Shown in pieces: positions 8,519-16,102 of a stretch of DNA of 64,000 nt. The notes beneath the pieces are model-generated. The model saw only the letters and a program-made list of their open reading frames with translations. It ran no database searches and was not told the DNA's origin. A program made the translations under genes and the position numbers. Every line of letters begins with the position of its first letter. The stretch's first letter is position 1. Source of the stretch: Novosphingobium flavum (GTDB lineage: Bacteria > Pseudomonadota > Alphaproteobacteria > Sphingomonadales > Sphingomonadaceae); contig NZ_JACLAW010000014.1 of assembly GCF_014230315.1 (NCBI RefSeq), forward strand, positions 44,922 through 108,921, given 5' to 3'.

Positions 8519-8872
8519 ATGCCTGCCGACCGCCCCTACCAGTTCAACCTCGCCCCGCAGACCCTGATGCAAGCCATCAACCCGTGGACCTGGAATTTCG
8601 ATGGGGACCAGATCGGCCTCGTCAACATCGCCATCGGCGAAACCAAACACCCCGAACTCGAACGCGACGTGCTGGAAGAAGTCGGCTCCTACGGCCGGCA
8701 GATCGGCCACATCGGCGAAGCGCTGGAAGTGCTGATCGACCACTTCGCCGGGAAAGAGGGCCTAACCCCAGCGGAGCGCGATGCGCTGGCGGTGGTCAAG
8801 GGCGACCTCGCGCGGATTCGCCAGATCAAGGCGCGGGGGGTGAAGGGGAAAGGTGCGGGGAAGAAGAAGTGA
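8519..8872 (+). CDS. Conserved-looking hypothetical protein
   Basis: This 117-aa cytoplasmic protein has no recognised family. The N-terminus reads PYQFNLAPQTLMQAINPWTWNF, the middle is rich in acidic helix (ELERDVLEEVGSYGRQIGHIGEALEVL), and the tail is Lys/Gly-rich and may bind nucleic acid. A GGGAG ribosome site precedes the ATG at 8519. Codon use matches the chromosome, unlike the island just downstream. Confidence 0.65.
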   Translation: MPADRPYQFNLAPQTLMQAINPWTWNFDGDQIGLVNIAIGETKHPELERDVLEEVGSYGRQIGHIGEALEVLIDHFAGKEGLTPAERDALAVVKGDLARIRQIKARGVKGKGAGKKK

Positions 8873-8874
8873 AT

Positions 8875-8903
8875 GTGAGGGCCATCGCCCTCGCGCTCCC
8901 GGG
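8875..8903 (+). repeat. Hairpin repeat copy 2, left flank of the low-GC island
   Basis: The core GTGAGGGCCATCGCCCTCGC plus GCTCCCGGG matches copy 1 at nearly every base. It starts three bases after the preceding stop codon and sits at the left border of the AT-richer island. It is in the same orientation as copy 1 and opposite to copy 3. Confidence 0.8.
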
Positions 8904-8988
8904 TATTTGTCGCGCGAATGAACCATTCGAGCACGTCAATAGATCGACTATGGCGGCATCTGGTATACTATCACCATTCCCCACCCAG

Positions 8989-9702
8989 TTAAATTAAAGA
9001 ACCGGTCCCCCCAGCGCGACGGCGGGTCTCTTGTTGCCTGTCTGTCAAAACGTCGAACCACATTCGCTGAGTTTGGCTAATCATAAATTCTAATTCTTCA
9101 TATGAAAATAGGCGCATTCCATCTTCTGGAATTATGCGAATGCTGCGTCCGTCTTCCTTAGAGAACTGAATTATTTCTCCATGAACTTCATCATAGTCGG
9201 GGTTGTTAACCCGTACCGCATGGAATTGGATGGAGAATATAAAGCGAATACCTTCCCGAGTCAGGCGTTTGCCTTTTCGGGGGTCGACGAAAGGAATGGT
9301 GATTCGATCCGGATAAACGAAAAGAGCCGGTGACCACGCTTGGAGTTTAGGGCCGACAGAAAATGAAATCGGCCACCCTTCAAGCTCTAACGCATTCACC
9401 TTGTGCTGAGCGCAATAGTCGTACAGTTGCCGGGCGACAGGGAGGTTCATGCCCTCTTCCTCGGGGGACCTACATCTCTTCTTAATGTGGCTTTCGACTG
9501 CATCCCATGAATCTCGTACCGATTCGAAAATGCCGGGTTGGCGATTAACGATACCGGGAAATTCCGAGCGAGTTGGGTTGTAGTTCGGCCCTATCCCGCC
9601 GCTCTTTACCTGAACGAGCGCATGCCAGCGCATGTCCTCAGGTAGCGTCGATATCCTAGCTAAGTCTGTAATAGGTAAGTGGCGTATCTTCGGTAGGCTC
9701 AT
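8989..9702 (-). CDS. Unknown partner of a Panacea-domain antitoxin, candidate toxin
   Basis: The 237-aa product is soluble, with no signal or membrane segment, and was not recognised. It contains charged and aromatic segments such as MRWHALVQVKSGG, RITIPFVDPRKGKR and FSYEELEFMISQTQRMWFD, and a basic tail. The ATG at 9702 has a GGAGGT ribosome site six bases upstream, which fixes the start inside the 3' end of the DUF4065 gene, a 47-base overlap. Base composition is much lower in GC than the flanks. Position and coupling suggest it is the effector of a PanAT-like toxin-antitoxin pair. That is inference from context only. Confidence 0.7.
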   Translation of the reverse strand: MSLPKIRHLPITDLARISTLPEDMRWHALVQVKSGGIGPNYNPTRSEFPGIVNRQPGIFESVRDSWDAVESHIKKRCRSPEEEGMNLPVARQLYDYCAQHKVNALELEGWPISFSVGPKLQAWSPALFVYPDRITIPFVDPRKGKRLTREGIRFIFSIQFHAVRVNNPDYDEVHGEIIQFSKEDGRSIRIIPEDGMRLFSYEELEFMISQTQRMWFDVLTDRQQETRRRAGGTGSLI

Positions 9703-10234
9703 TTGCGACCTCCAATTTGTCAGCCAAAAACCAGTGGCTTTTATAGCCATCTAGAATCGCCTTATTTGACATCCGCAACCCTAGCATATGTTCGCTCTTT
9801 GATCTCCTATAGACCTTATGCCACGCGCTGCCGGATGCATGGGAGAGCGCTACCAATTGGCCTGGAGACAAATTTCTCAATGAATTAATCACGCTGTTGC
9901 ATATCGAAATTGTATCTGAATCGAGCTCTATATTTATATCTAGCAACTCACCAGTTCTAATATTTTTTCGAAATGCCTTACGGGTAATTGGTTCTGAGCC
10001 AAAATCTTTAAATTCAGAATATATTGCTGGGTGCACGGGCCCGTGCGTCCACGCTTCAAAATATCCGGTAACTAGTGCCTTTTTCTTTTGCAGAAGGTGG
10101 GCTCCGTGAACGAAGTACAGAAGCTTTTGCAGAGTCAGGTTGGTTATAGGCTTGTGGATAACTTCAATAATTAAGTTCGCTACGGCACGGGGGTCGTAGA
10201 GTCCGTCACCCAGATCGGTTGTTCCCGAATTCAC
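9656..10234 (-). CDS. Panacea-domain (DUF4065, SocA-like) protein, predicted antitoxin
   Basis: The 192-aa protein opens with YDPRAVANLIIEV and NLTLQKLLYFVHGAHL, then FEAWTHGPVHPAIYSEFKDFG, the hallmark motifs of DUF4065/Panacea proteins such as SocA and phage GepA. In established PanAT systems this domain neutralises unrelated toxins encoded next to it. The start is a GTG at 10234 with no clear ribosome site, so it is uncertain. The low-GC composition shows recent acquisition. It overlaps the next gene by 47 bases, in the antitoxin-first order usual for such pairs. Confidence 0.85.
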   Translation of the reverse strand: MNSGTTDLGDGLYDPRAVANLIIEVIHKPITNLTLQKLLYFVHGAHLLQKKKALVTGYFEAWTHGPVHPAIYSEFKDFGSEPITRKAFRKNIRTGELLDINIELDSDTISICNSVINSLRNLSPGQLVALSHASGSAWHKVYRRSKSEHMLGLRMSNKAILDGYKSHWFLADKLEVANEPTEDTPLTYYRLS

Positions 10235-10279
10235 GTTTTTGTCACTTAGTTGTCGCCATGCTGGCGGATCACCCGTTTT

Positions 10280-10306
10280 CGGGAGCGCGAGGGCGATGGC
10301 CCTCGC
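10280..10306 (-). repeat. Hairpin repeat copy 3, right flank of the island, inverted
   Basis: Read on the minus strand this is GCGAGGGCCATCGCCCTCGC followed by GCTCCCG, the same element as copies 1 and 2 but inverted. It lies about 30 bases beyond the nrdB stop, and the same hairpin could terminate nrdB. Together with copy 2 it brackets the island in inverted orientation. Confidence 0.8.
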
Positions 10307-10335
10307 ACTTTCCCTTTTCTTTCTACCCTAAAACC

Positions 10336-11394
10336 TCACTCCGCCGCGATGCCCGCCGCGCCGAACATGTCGACTTCGGTTTCGCCCGAAGCGGCGTCGC
10401 CGTTGGCGGCGTCCTTGGCCTTGCGGCGCTTGTCGAAGGAGTTCCAGACGGTTTGCCAGTCACCGCGGGTGGCGCCCTTCGAGTATTCGGTGGCGCGGGT
10501 TTCGAAGAAGTTGGCGTGTTCGACGCCGTTTAGCAGCGGGGTCAGCCAGGGCAGGGGGTGGTCTTCGATCATGTAGATCGGCTGGAGGCCGAGTTGGCCG
10601 AGGCGCCAGTCCGCGATGTAGCGGATGTAGCGCTTGATTTCCTTGGGGCTCATGCCGGGGACGGGGCCCATTTCGAAGGCGAGATCGATGAAGGCGTCTT
10701 CGAGGCGGACGGTTTTCTGGCAGCAATCGATGATGTCTTCCTTGACCGCCTTGGTGAGGCAGCCGCGTTCGGCGACGAAGGCGTGGAAGAGGCGGGTGAT
10801 GCCTTCACAGTGGAGGCTTTCATCGCGGACCGACCAGGAGACGATCTGGCCCATGCCCTTCATCTTGTTGAAGCGGGGGAAGTTCATCAGCATGGCGAAG
10901 GAGGCGAAGAGCTGGAGCCCTTCGGTGAAGCCGCCGAACATGGCGAGGGTGCGGGCGATATCCTCGTCGGTATCGACGCCGAACTGCTGCAGATAGTCGT
11001 GCTTGGCCTTCATTTCCTCGTATTCGAGGAACATGCCGTATTCGCTTTCGGGCATGCCGATGGTGTCAAGCAGGTGCGAGTAGGCGGCGATGTGGATCGT
11101 CTCCATGTTGGAGAAGGCGGCCAGCATCATCTTGACCTCGGTCGGCTTGAATACGCGGCCGTACTTTTCGTGGTAGCAATCCTGCACCTCGACGTCGGCC
11201 TGGGTGAAGAAGCGGAAGATCTGGGTGAGCAGGTTGCGTTCGTGCTCGGAGATCTTCTGCGCCCAGTCGCGGCAGTCTTCGCCGAGCGGCACTTCCTCGG
11301 GCATCCAGTGGACCTGCTGTTGGCGCTTCCAGAACTCGTAGGCCCAGGGATATTCGAAGGGCTTGTAGGTCTTGCGGGCTTCGAGCAGCGGCAT
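10336..11394 (-). CDS. nrdB: Ribonucleoside-diphosphate reductase class Ia, beta subunit
   Basis: NrdB holds the diiron-tyrosyl radical that starts ribonucleotide reduction in NrdA. The 352-aa protein has the metal-ligand motif ETIH (E98, H101) with the radical tyrosine at Y105, spaced as E115/H118/Y122 in E. coli. A further ligand, aspartate, lies in FTQADVEVQ (D67). The second EXXH-type pair is in VRDESLHCEG. A GGAGA ribosome site precedes the ATG. It is separated from nrdA by three unrelated genes and must be a separate transcript. Confidence 0.95.
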   Translation of the reverse strand: MPLLEARKTYKPFEYPWAYEFWKRQQQVHWMPEEVPLGEDCRDWAQKISEHERNLLTQIFRFFTQADVEVQDCYHEKYGRVFKPTEVKMMLAAFSNMETIHIAAYSHLLDTIGMPESEYGMFLEYEEMKAKHDYLQQFGVDTDEDIARTLAMFGGFTEGLQLFASFAMLMNFPRFNKMKGMGQIVSWSVRDESLHCEGITRLFHAFVAERGCLTKAVKEDIIDCCQKTVRLEDAFIDLAFEMGPVPGMSPKEIKRYIRYIADWRLGQLGLQPIYMIEDHPLPWLTPLLNGVEHANFFETRATEYSKGATRGDWQTVWNSFDKRRKAKDAANGDAASGETEVDMFGAAGIAAE

Positions 11395-11640
11395 GGCGAT
11401 TCTCCGAGGATCTGAAGGTTAATATAGGGGCGCGCGGGCGGCGAACGAAGGGGCCGGGCCGGGCGAAGCTGGGGAAAAGGGTGGGGATGGCGCGGGGCGC
11501 AAACGCCTTGCCGCAGCCTTGGCGCGGGCGGGCGGCGGAATGCGGCGAGCGGTGGAACCGGGACGGGGCGGGGGCGCTTGGCGCTGTAGCGGGGCCGGTG
11601 CGTTCCCCTGCCGGCCGCGCAGGCGAAAAGGAGAGCCGAA

Positions 11641-11985
11641 ATGGGCGAGTATCAACGCAACGATCCCCGCAATCCCGCCAATGACCAGCAGCAGCAGTTC
11701 GAGCAGGGCGGCGGGCAGATGGGCGGGGCGGCGGGCGGCAGCGAGACGCTGCGCGAGCGGATCCGCGAGCATATGGAGGTGATCGGCGCCGACGGGGTTC
11801 GGCTCGGCACGGTGGATGCGGTGGAGGGCGACCGGATCAAGCTGACCCGGGCGGACAGCGGCGAGGGGCGCCACCGGGGGCATCACCACTTCCTGCCGCT
11901 GGGCCTTGTCGCCGCGATCGACGGCGACCGGGTGCGCCTGTCGGCCAATGCCGACACGGCCTATGGTTTCGAGGAAGAGGAGTAA
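11641..11985 (+). CDS. DUF2171 domain protein
   Basis: The 114-aa protein starts with a Gln/Gly-rich disordered segment of about 35 residues. The DUF2171 domain follows, with REHMEVIGADGVRLGTVDAVEGDRIKLTR and a His-rich HRGHHHFLPL before the end. DUF2171 folds like the PRC barrel and often occurs with stress-related genes; its function is not known. GGAGAG precedes the ATG. Confidence 0.8.
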   Translation: MGEYQRNDPRNPANDQQQQFEQGGGQMGGAAGGSETLRERIREHMEVIGADGVRLGTVDAVEGDRIKLTRADSGEGRHRGHHHFLPLGLVAAIDGDRVRLSANADTAYGFEEEE

Positions 11986-12044
11986 GGAGAGGGCGCGAGG
12001 CGCGGGAGCCCTGGCCGGACGAGCCGGGGATCCCGCGCTTGCGC

Positions 12045-12443
12045 TTACTTCCAGAACCAGCCGGGCTTGAGGTTCTTCGACGAGCGGTTGCGCCACATCG
12101 AGATGTAGAGCCAGAGGCCGGAGAAGCTGAAGAAGATCATCGCGAGGCCCGCAAAGGTGGCAATGATCGTGCCGAACGGACCGAAGCTTTCGCCCGAATG
12201 CAGATGATGGATCAGGCCGACGTTGAGCCAGCCCTGCGGTCGCTGCGGCTTGGGCCGGCAGGTCATGGTTTCGGGGCAGACGAAGCCGGCCGGCATGGGC
12301 GGTGGGCCTGCGTTCTGCTCCTTGCCGCCGCCGAGCACTTCGCCCCATAGCGGAACCTGGCTGAGAACGCCGGTGATCGCGATCCACAGCAGGAAGATTC
12401 CGAAAAACACCGAAATCCAGCGGTGCCACTTGCGCATGTTCAA
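12045..12443 (-). CDS. PepSY-associated membrane protein
   Basis: The 132-aa protein has two transmembrane helices: one at the N-terminus (WHRWISVFFGIFLLWIAITG) and one near the C-terminus (GLAMIFFSFSGLWLYI). Both resemble the PepSY-TM family linked to siderophore reduction and TonB systems. Between them is a Cys/Pro-rich periplasmic loop and the LIHHLHSG histidine motif. It is shorter than typical PepSY-TM proteins. No siderophore gene lies beside it. Confidence 0.65.
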   Translation of the reverse strand: MNMRKWHRWISVFFGIFLLWIAITGVLSQVPLWGEVLGGGKEQNAGPPPMPAGFVCPETMTCRPKPQRPQGWLNVGLIHHLHSGESFGPFGTIIATFAGLAMIFFSFSGLWLYISMWRNRSSKNLKPGWFWK

Positions 12444-12542
12444 CCCCTTCGATGACGCGACCTGTTGCTTCTAAGCAAAGGTTTGCGTGCGTGCACAAGC
12501 CGCGAAATGTCGCGGAGGGTATCGGAAATGCACCATGGGACA

Positions 12543-12938
12543 TCACCGGGCCGGGCCGAGCCGGCCCGCCTCGGTGATCGGCAGGCCCGCCTCGGTCGGC
12601 ACGTAAATCAATTGGGCCTTGCTGTCTTCCAGCGCCTGGATCTGGAGGTAGCGCAAGTAGCCCTCCGGCCCTCCGAGCGAGTTTTGCAGGATGCGGTTGG
12701 CCTTGGCCGCGCCGTCCGCGCGGATGACCTCCGCCTCTGCCAGCGAGATCGCGCTTTCCTTCTTGGCCCGGGCCTCGAGGATCGCGACCTGGCGCGAGGA
12801 CTGGGCCTCGGCCAGCGCTGCCTCGCCCGCGAGGCGCTGGGAGTAGACGCGGTACTGCGGCAGCACGACCATCATCAGCCCGATCAGGGCTGCGAGGACC
12901 AGTACCAGCGACAGACCGGCAAACGCCTTCGGGTTCAT
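12543..12938 (-). CDS. Short SPFH/stomatin-like protein lacking the PHB core
   Basis: The 131-aa protein has an N-terminal membrane helix, then an Ala/Glu-rich coiled coil (RLAGEAALAEAQSSRQVAILEARAK) and an AEVIRADGAAKAN segment. These resemble the region after the band-7 domain in stomatin-like proteins. The PHB/SPFH domain is absent. It may be a dedicated short form or a remnant. It ends 53 bases before the nrdA stop-side gap and is read in the same direction. Confidence 0.55.
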   Translation of the reverse strand: MNPKAFAGLSLVLVLAALIGLMMVVLPQYRVYSQRLAGEAALAEAQSSRQVAILEARAKKESAISLAEAEVIRADGAAKANRILQNSLGGPEGYLRYLQIQALEDSKAQLIYVPTEAGLPITEAGRLGPAR

Positions 12939-12991
12939 GGGCGAGCCTCCTGGGCGGGCCGGTCAGGCCCGGGCGGGGCGCCCGCCTGCCA

Positions 12992-15028
12992 TTACTGGCA
13001 GGCGAGGCATTCCTCGTAGTCGGTCGCGGCGGCGAGTTCGATCTTGGGGGCCTCGGCGGTGTTGTCCGCCTCCACCCCGCCGGCGAAACCGGCGCGCTGG
13101 ATCGACTTCGAGCGCAGGTAGTAGAGCGACTTGATGCCCTTCTCCCAGGCCTGGAAGTGCAGCATCATCAGGTCCCACTTGTCGACGTCGGCCGGGATGT
13201 AGAGGTTGAGCGACTGGGCCTGGTCGATGAACGGGGTGCGGTCTGCCGCGAATTCGAGCAGCCAGCGCTGGTCGATCTCGAACGAGGTCTTGTAGACCGC
13301 CTTTTCCTCCGGCGAGAGGAAATCGAGGTGCTGGACCGAGCCGCCCTGCTCGAGGATCGAGTTCCACACGTTGGTGGAATCCTTCGACTTCGCGGCGAGC
13401 AGCTTCTTGAGGTAGGGATTCTCCACGACGAACGAGCCCGAGAGGGTCTTGTGCGTATAGATGTTGGCGGGGATCGGCTCGATGCAGGCCGAGGTGCCGC
13501 CGCAGATGATCGAGATCGACGCGGTGGGCGCGATCGCCATCTTGCAGGAGAAGCGCTGCATCACGCCCATTTCGGCCGCATCGGGGCAGGCGCCGCGTTC
13601 TTGCGCCAGCAGCAGCGAGGCTTCATCGGCCTTGGCGGCGATGTGCTTGAACATCTTGAGGTTCCAGGCCTTGGCCATGGCGCTCTCGAAGGCGATGCCC
13701 TTCATCTGCAGGAACGAGTGGAAGCCCATCACGCCCATGCCGACCGAACGCTCGCGCATGGCCGAATACTTGGCGCGTGCCATCTCGTCGTCGGCGCGGT
13801 CGATATAGTCCTGCAGCACGTTGTCGAGGAAGCGCATGACGTCCTCGACGAAGCGCTCCTCGCCGTTCCACTCGTCCCACGTCTCGAGGTTGAGCGAGGA
13901 CAGGCAGCAGACCGCGGTGCGGTCATTGCCGAGGTGGTCGCGCCCGGTGGGCAGGGTGATTTCCGAGCAGAGGTTCGAGGTCGAGACCTTGAGCCCGAGA
14001 TCGCGGTGATGCTTGGGCATCATCCGGTTCACCGTGTCGGAGAAGACGATGTAGGGCTCACCCGTGGCGAGGCGCGTTTCGACCAGCTTCTGGAACAGCG
14101 AGCGGGCATCGACCGAGCCGCGCACTTCGCCGGTCTTGGGCGAGCGCAGGTCGAACTGCGCGCCGTCGCGCACGGCCTGCATGAACTCGTCGGTCAAGAG
14201 CACGCCGTGGTGCAGGTTGAGCGCCTTGCGGTTGAAGTCGCCCGACGGCTTGCGGATCTCGAGGAACTCCTCGATCTCGGGGTGCGAGACGTCGAGGTAG
14301 CAGGCGGCCGAACCGCGACGCAGCGAGCCCTGCGAAATGGCGAGGGTGAGTGAATCCATCACCCGCACGAAGGGGATGATGCCGCTGGTCTTGCCGTTGA
14401 GGCCGACGGGTTCACCGATCCCGCGGACCTTGCCCCAGTACGTGCCGATGCCGCCGCCCTTGCTGGCCAGCCAGACGTTCTCGTTCCAGGTCTGGACGAT
14501 GCCCTCGAGGCTGTCCGACACCGAGTTGAGGTAGCACGAGATCGGCAGGCCGCGCCCGGTGCCGCCGTTCGACAGGACCGGCGTGGCGGGCATGAACCAC
14601 AGCTGCGAAATGTAGTCGTAGAGACGCTGGGCGTGAGCCTCGTCGTCCGCATAGGCATCGGCCACGCGGGCGAAGAGGTCCTGATACTTCTCGCCGGGAA
14701 GGAGATAGCGGTCGTCGAGCGTGTCCTTGCCGAAGGCGGTCAGCAGCGCGTCACGCTCCACATCCGTGCGGATGGTGAAGCGGCGCGGCTGGACCGACTT
14801 GGAATCGTCCTTCTTCTTCCTGGGCGCGGCTACCTGGGCCAGAGCGCCCGCGAGCGCTTCAGCGCCCATCGCTTCGACCAGGCCCGCCGAGCCCGTGTCC
14901 GTCTTGTCCGCCATGGCTACCGCCGGGCTCCCGCCCGCCTCCTTTTCCGAAACAACCAAATCGGGCGCATCCGCCGCAAACAGGGAACCTTCGCCCGACA
15001 CCCGGTCATCTCCGTTGCTGAAATCCAC
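12992..15028 (-). CDS. nrdA: Ribonucleoside-diphosphate reductase class Ia/Ib-type, alpha subunit
   Basis: NrdA reduces all four ribonucleoside diphosphates in the cytoplasm using the NrdB radical. Visible motifs are PISCYLNSVSDSLEGI (first redox cysteine), SNLCSEI (catalytic cysteine with flanking Asn and Glu), CCLSSLNLE (second redox cysteine) and the C-terminal shuttle pair CLAC. The start is uncertain: a GTG at 15028 with AGGGG upstream gives 678 aa, a TTG lies at 15046, and an ATG at 14914 gives 640 aa. No typical N-terminal ATP-cone motif was seen, so allosteric activity control may be absent. Confidence 0.93.
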   Translation of the reverse strand: MDFSNGDDRVSGEGSLFAADAPDLVVSEKEAGGSPAVAMADKTDTGSAGLVEAMGAEALAGALAQVAAPRKKKDDSKSVQPRRFTIRTDVERDALLTAFGKDTLDDRYLLPGEKYQDLFARVADAYADDEAHAQRLYDYISQLWFMPATPVLSNGGTGRGLPISCYLNSVSDSLEGIVQTWNENVWLASKGGGIGTYWGKVRGIGEPVGLNGKTSGIIPFVRVMDSLTLAISQGSLRRGSAACYLDVSHPEIEEFLEIRKPSGDFNRKALNLHHGVLLTDEFMQAVRDGAQFDLRSPKTGEVRGSVDARSLFQKLVETRLATGEPYIVFSDTVNRMMPKHHRDLGLKVSTSNLCSEITLPTGRDHLGNDRTAVCCLSSLNLETWDEWNGEERFVEDVMRFLDNVLQDYIDRADDEMARAKYSAMRERSVGMGVMGFHSFLQMKGIAFESAMAKAWNLKMFKHIAAKADEASLLLAQERGACPDAAEMGVMQRFSCKMAIAPTASISIICGGTSACIEPIPANIYTHKTLSGSFVVENPYLKKLLAAKSKDSTNVWNSILEQGGSVQHLDFLSPEEKAVYKTSFEIDQRWLLEFAADRTPFIDQAQSLNLYIPADVDKWDLMMLHFQAWEKGIKSLYYLRSKSIQRAGFAGGVEADNTAEAPKIELAAATDYEECLACQ

Positions 15029-15588
15029 AAGCCTGCCCCTGCTCAAAATCGGTTGCCCCAGGATACGGCATCGAGTCGCTGCGCCCGAATCGGCAAGAGC
15101 ATTTGCATCCTACCCCATCAGGAGAACAAAAGGGGAATTTTTATCCCCCGGCTTGTCCACCGCAACGTCTCCGGAAGAACTTCCGACCCGGCGAATCCTT
15201 TGCGCGGCGCACTTCGCGCCGTAACAATCCGCGACTAGGTCTAGAGGTTCCCCCATACCGAACCACTACTGATAGTGCCGTTTCCTGAGTATGGCGCAAG
15301 GGGATAAAACCCGCGCACCCCCAAGATGTGGTGGTCGGTTGTTGTTCGCTACCCCATCGATGCGGCGCGACGCGCGGGACAAGCGGCACTCTGGCCCGGC
15401 GCAAGAGTCAAAGTGAATCTGTGAAAAAATTTTTGCCCGTGGACAGAGCCCCGAAGGCCTTGACCACGAAAGAATCGAGAACGGCAATTTTATTGCTGCC
15501 CGGCGCAAGGCAAGATGCGGAACCACACGGCGCGTAACGCGCTTTGGGTGTTCGACAGGGTTGGGGCTGCCAACCAAGGGAGCGTGCA
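15029..15588. promoter_or_regulatory. Long intergenic region upstream of nrdA and the GlsB-type gene
   Basis: About 560 bases carry no supported gene. The region is less GC-rich than average in patches, for example an A/T run near 15420-15438. GGGGATAAAA occurs at about 15300 and in inverted form at about 15138. A NrdR-box-like palindrome lies at 15263-15278. Both flanking genes point away from it, so it must hold two promoters. Confidence 0.5.
15263..15278 (-). promoter_or_regulatory. NrdR-box-like palindrome upstream of nrdA
   Basis: On the minus strand the 16-mer is GCACTATCAGTAGTGG, with a perfect CACTA/TAGTG inverted repeat. It agrees with the family consensus ACAC-wwTATATw-GTGT at about 12 of 16 positions. 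A TTGCGC hexamer lies 17 bases upstream of an overlapping ACTATC, giving a plausible promoter that NrdR would cover. Known NrdR sites come in pairs spaced by about three helical turns; a second clear copy was not found. Confidence 0.45.
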
Positions 15589-15840
15589 ATGCTGAACCTG
15601 CTGGGTGCGATCTTTTCCGGGCTGATCGTCGGGGTGCTCGCGCGGTACTTCTACCCCGGCGTGGTCGCCATGGGCATGTTGATGACGATCCTGCTCGGGA
15701 TCGGCGGCTCGGTTCTGGCCAGCGTGATCGCCGGTGCGATGTCGGGCGAGGACTATCGCTCTGGCGTTCACCGGGCTGGGTGCCTGGCCTCGATCCTCGG
15801 CGCGATGGCGCTGATCTTCATCGGGCGGCACTTGTTTTGA
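15589..15840 (+). CDS. GlsB/YeaQ/YmgE family membrane protein
   Basis: The 83-aa protein has three hydrophobic helices and the family pattern GAIFSGLIVGVLAR at the start and MLMTILLGIGGSVL in the middle. These small inner-membrane proteins are induced by general stress in several bacteria; their activity is unproven. AAGGGAG precedes the ATG at 15589. Confidence 0.8.
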   Translation: MLNLLGAIFSGLIVGVLARYFYPGVVAMGMLMTILLGIGGSVLASVIAGAMSGEDYRSGVHRAGCLASILGAMALIFIGRHLF

Positions 15841-15897
15841 GGTGAGGTCGGGGGCGTTTCCCGCTTTCCGCCACGACCATGGCTGAAGAGCAGCGGG

Positions 15898-15918
15898 GCC
15901 CCGGATCAAGTCCGGGGC
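15898..15918. repeat. Sphingomonad-type intergenic hairpin
   Basis: GCCCCGGA-TCAAG-TCCGGGGC forms an 8-bp perfect stem with a five-base loop. The element CCGGATCAAGTCCGG is widespread between genes in alphaproteobacteria. A second common repeat fragment, CCTTCGACAAGCTCTGGCTG, follows at about 15982-16006. Both lie in the 262-base convergent gap, which holds no gene. Confidence 0.6.
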
Positions 15919-16102
15919 GACGGCTGTCGAGGGCGCTACGAATGCGGGCGTGTGGCTGAAATGTTTGGGTGAGCTTGGCGCGTGGCCTTCGACAAGCTCT
16001 GGCTGAGTGGGGTTGGTAGTATTCGGCGGCCTGTCCGGACAGACCGCGTTTGTTCGCCAAGGGTGGATAGCGGCCGTTCCGGCGCAGGGGCGACGGGTGC
16101 GC

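Noticed and set aside
15316..15333. Second NrdR box at CACCCCCAAGATGTGGTG
   Set aside because: It agrees with the consensus at only about half the positions and is not at the expected spacing from the first box.
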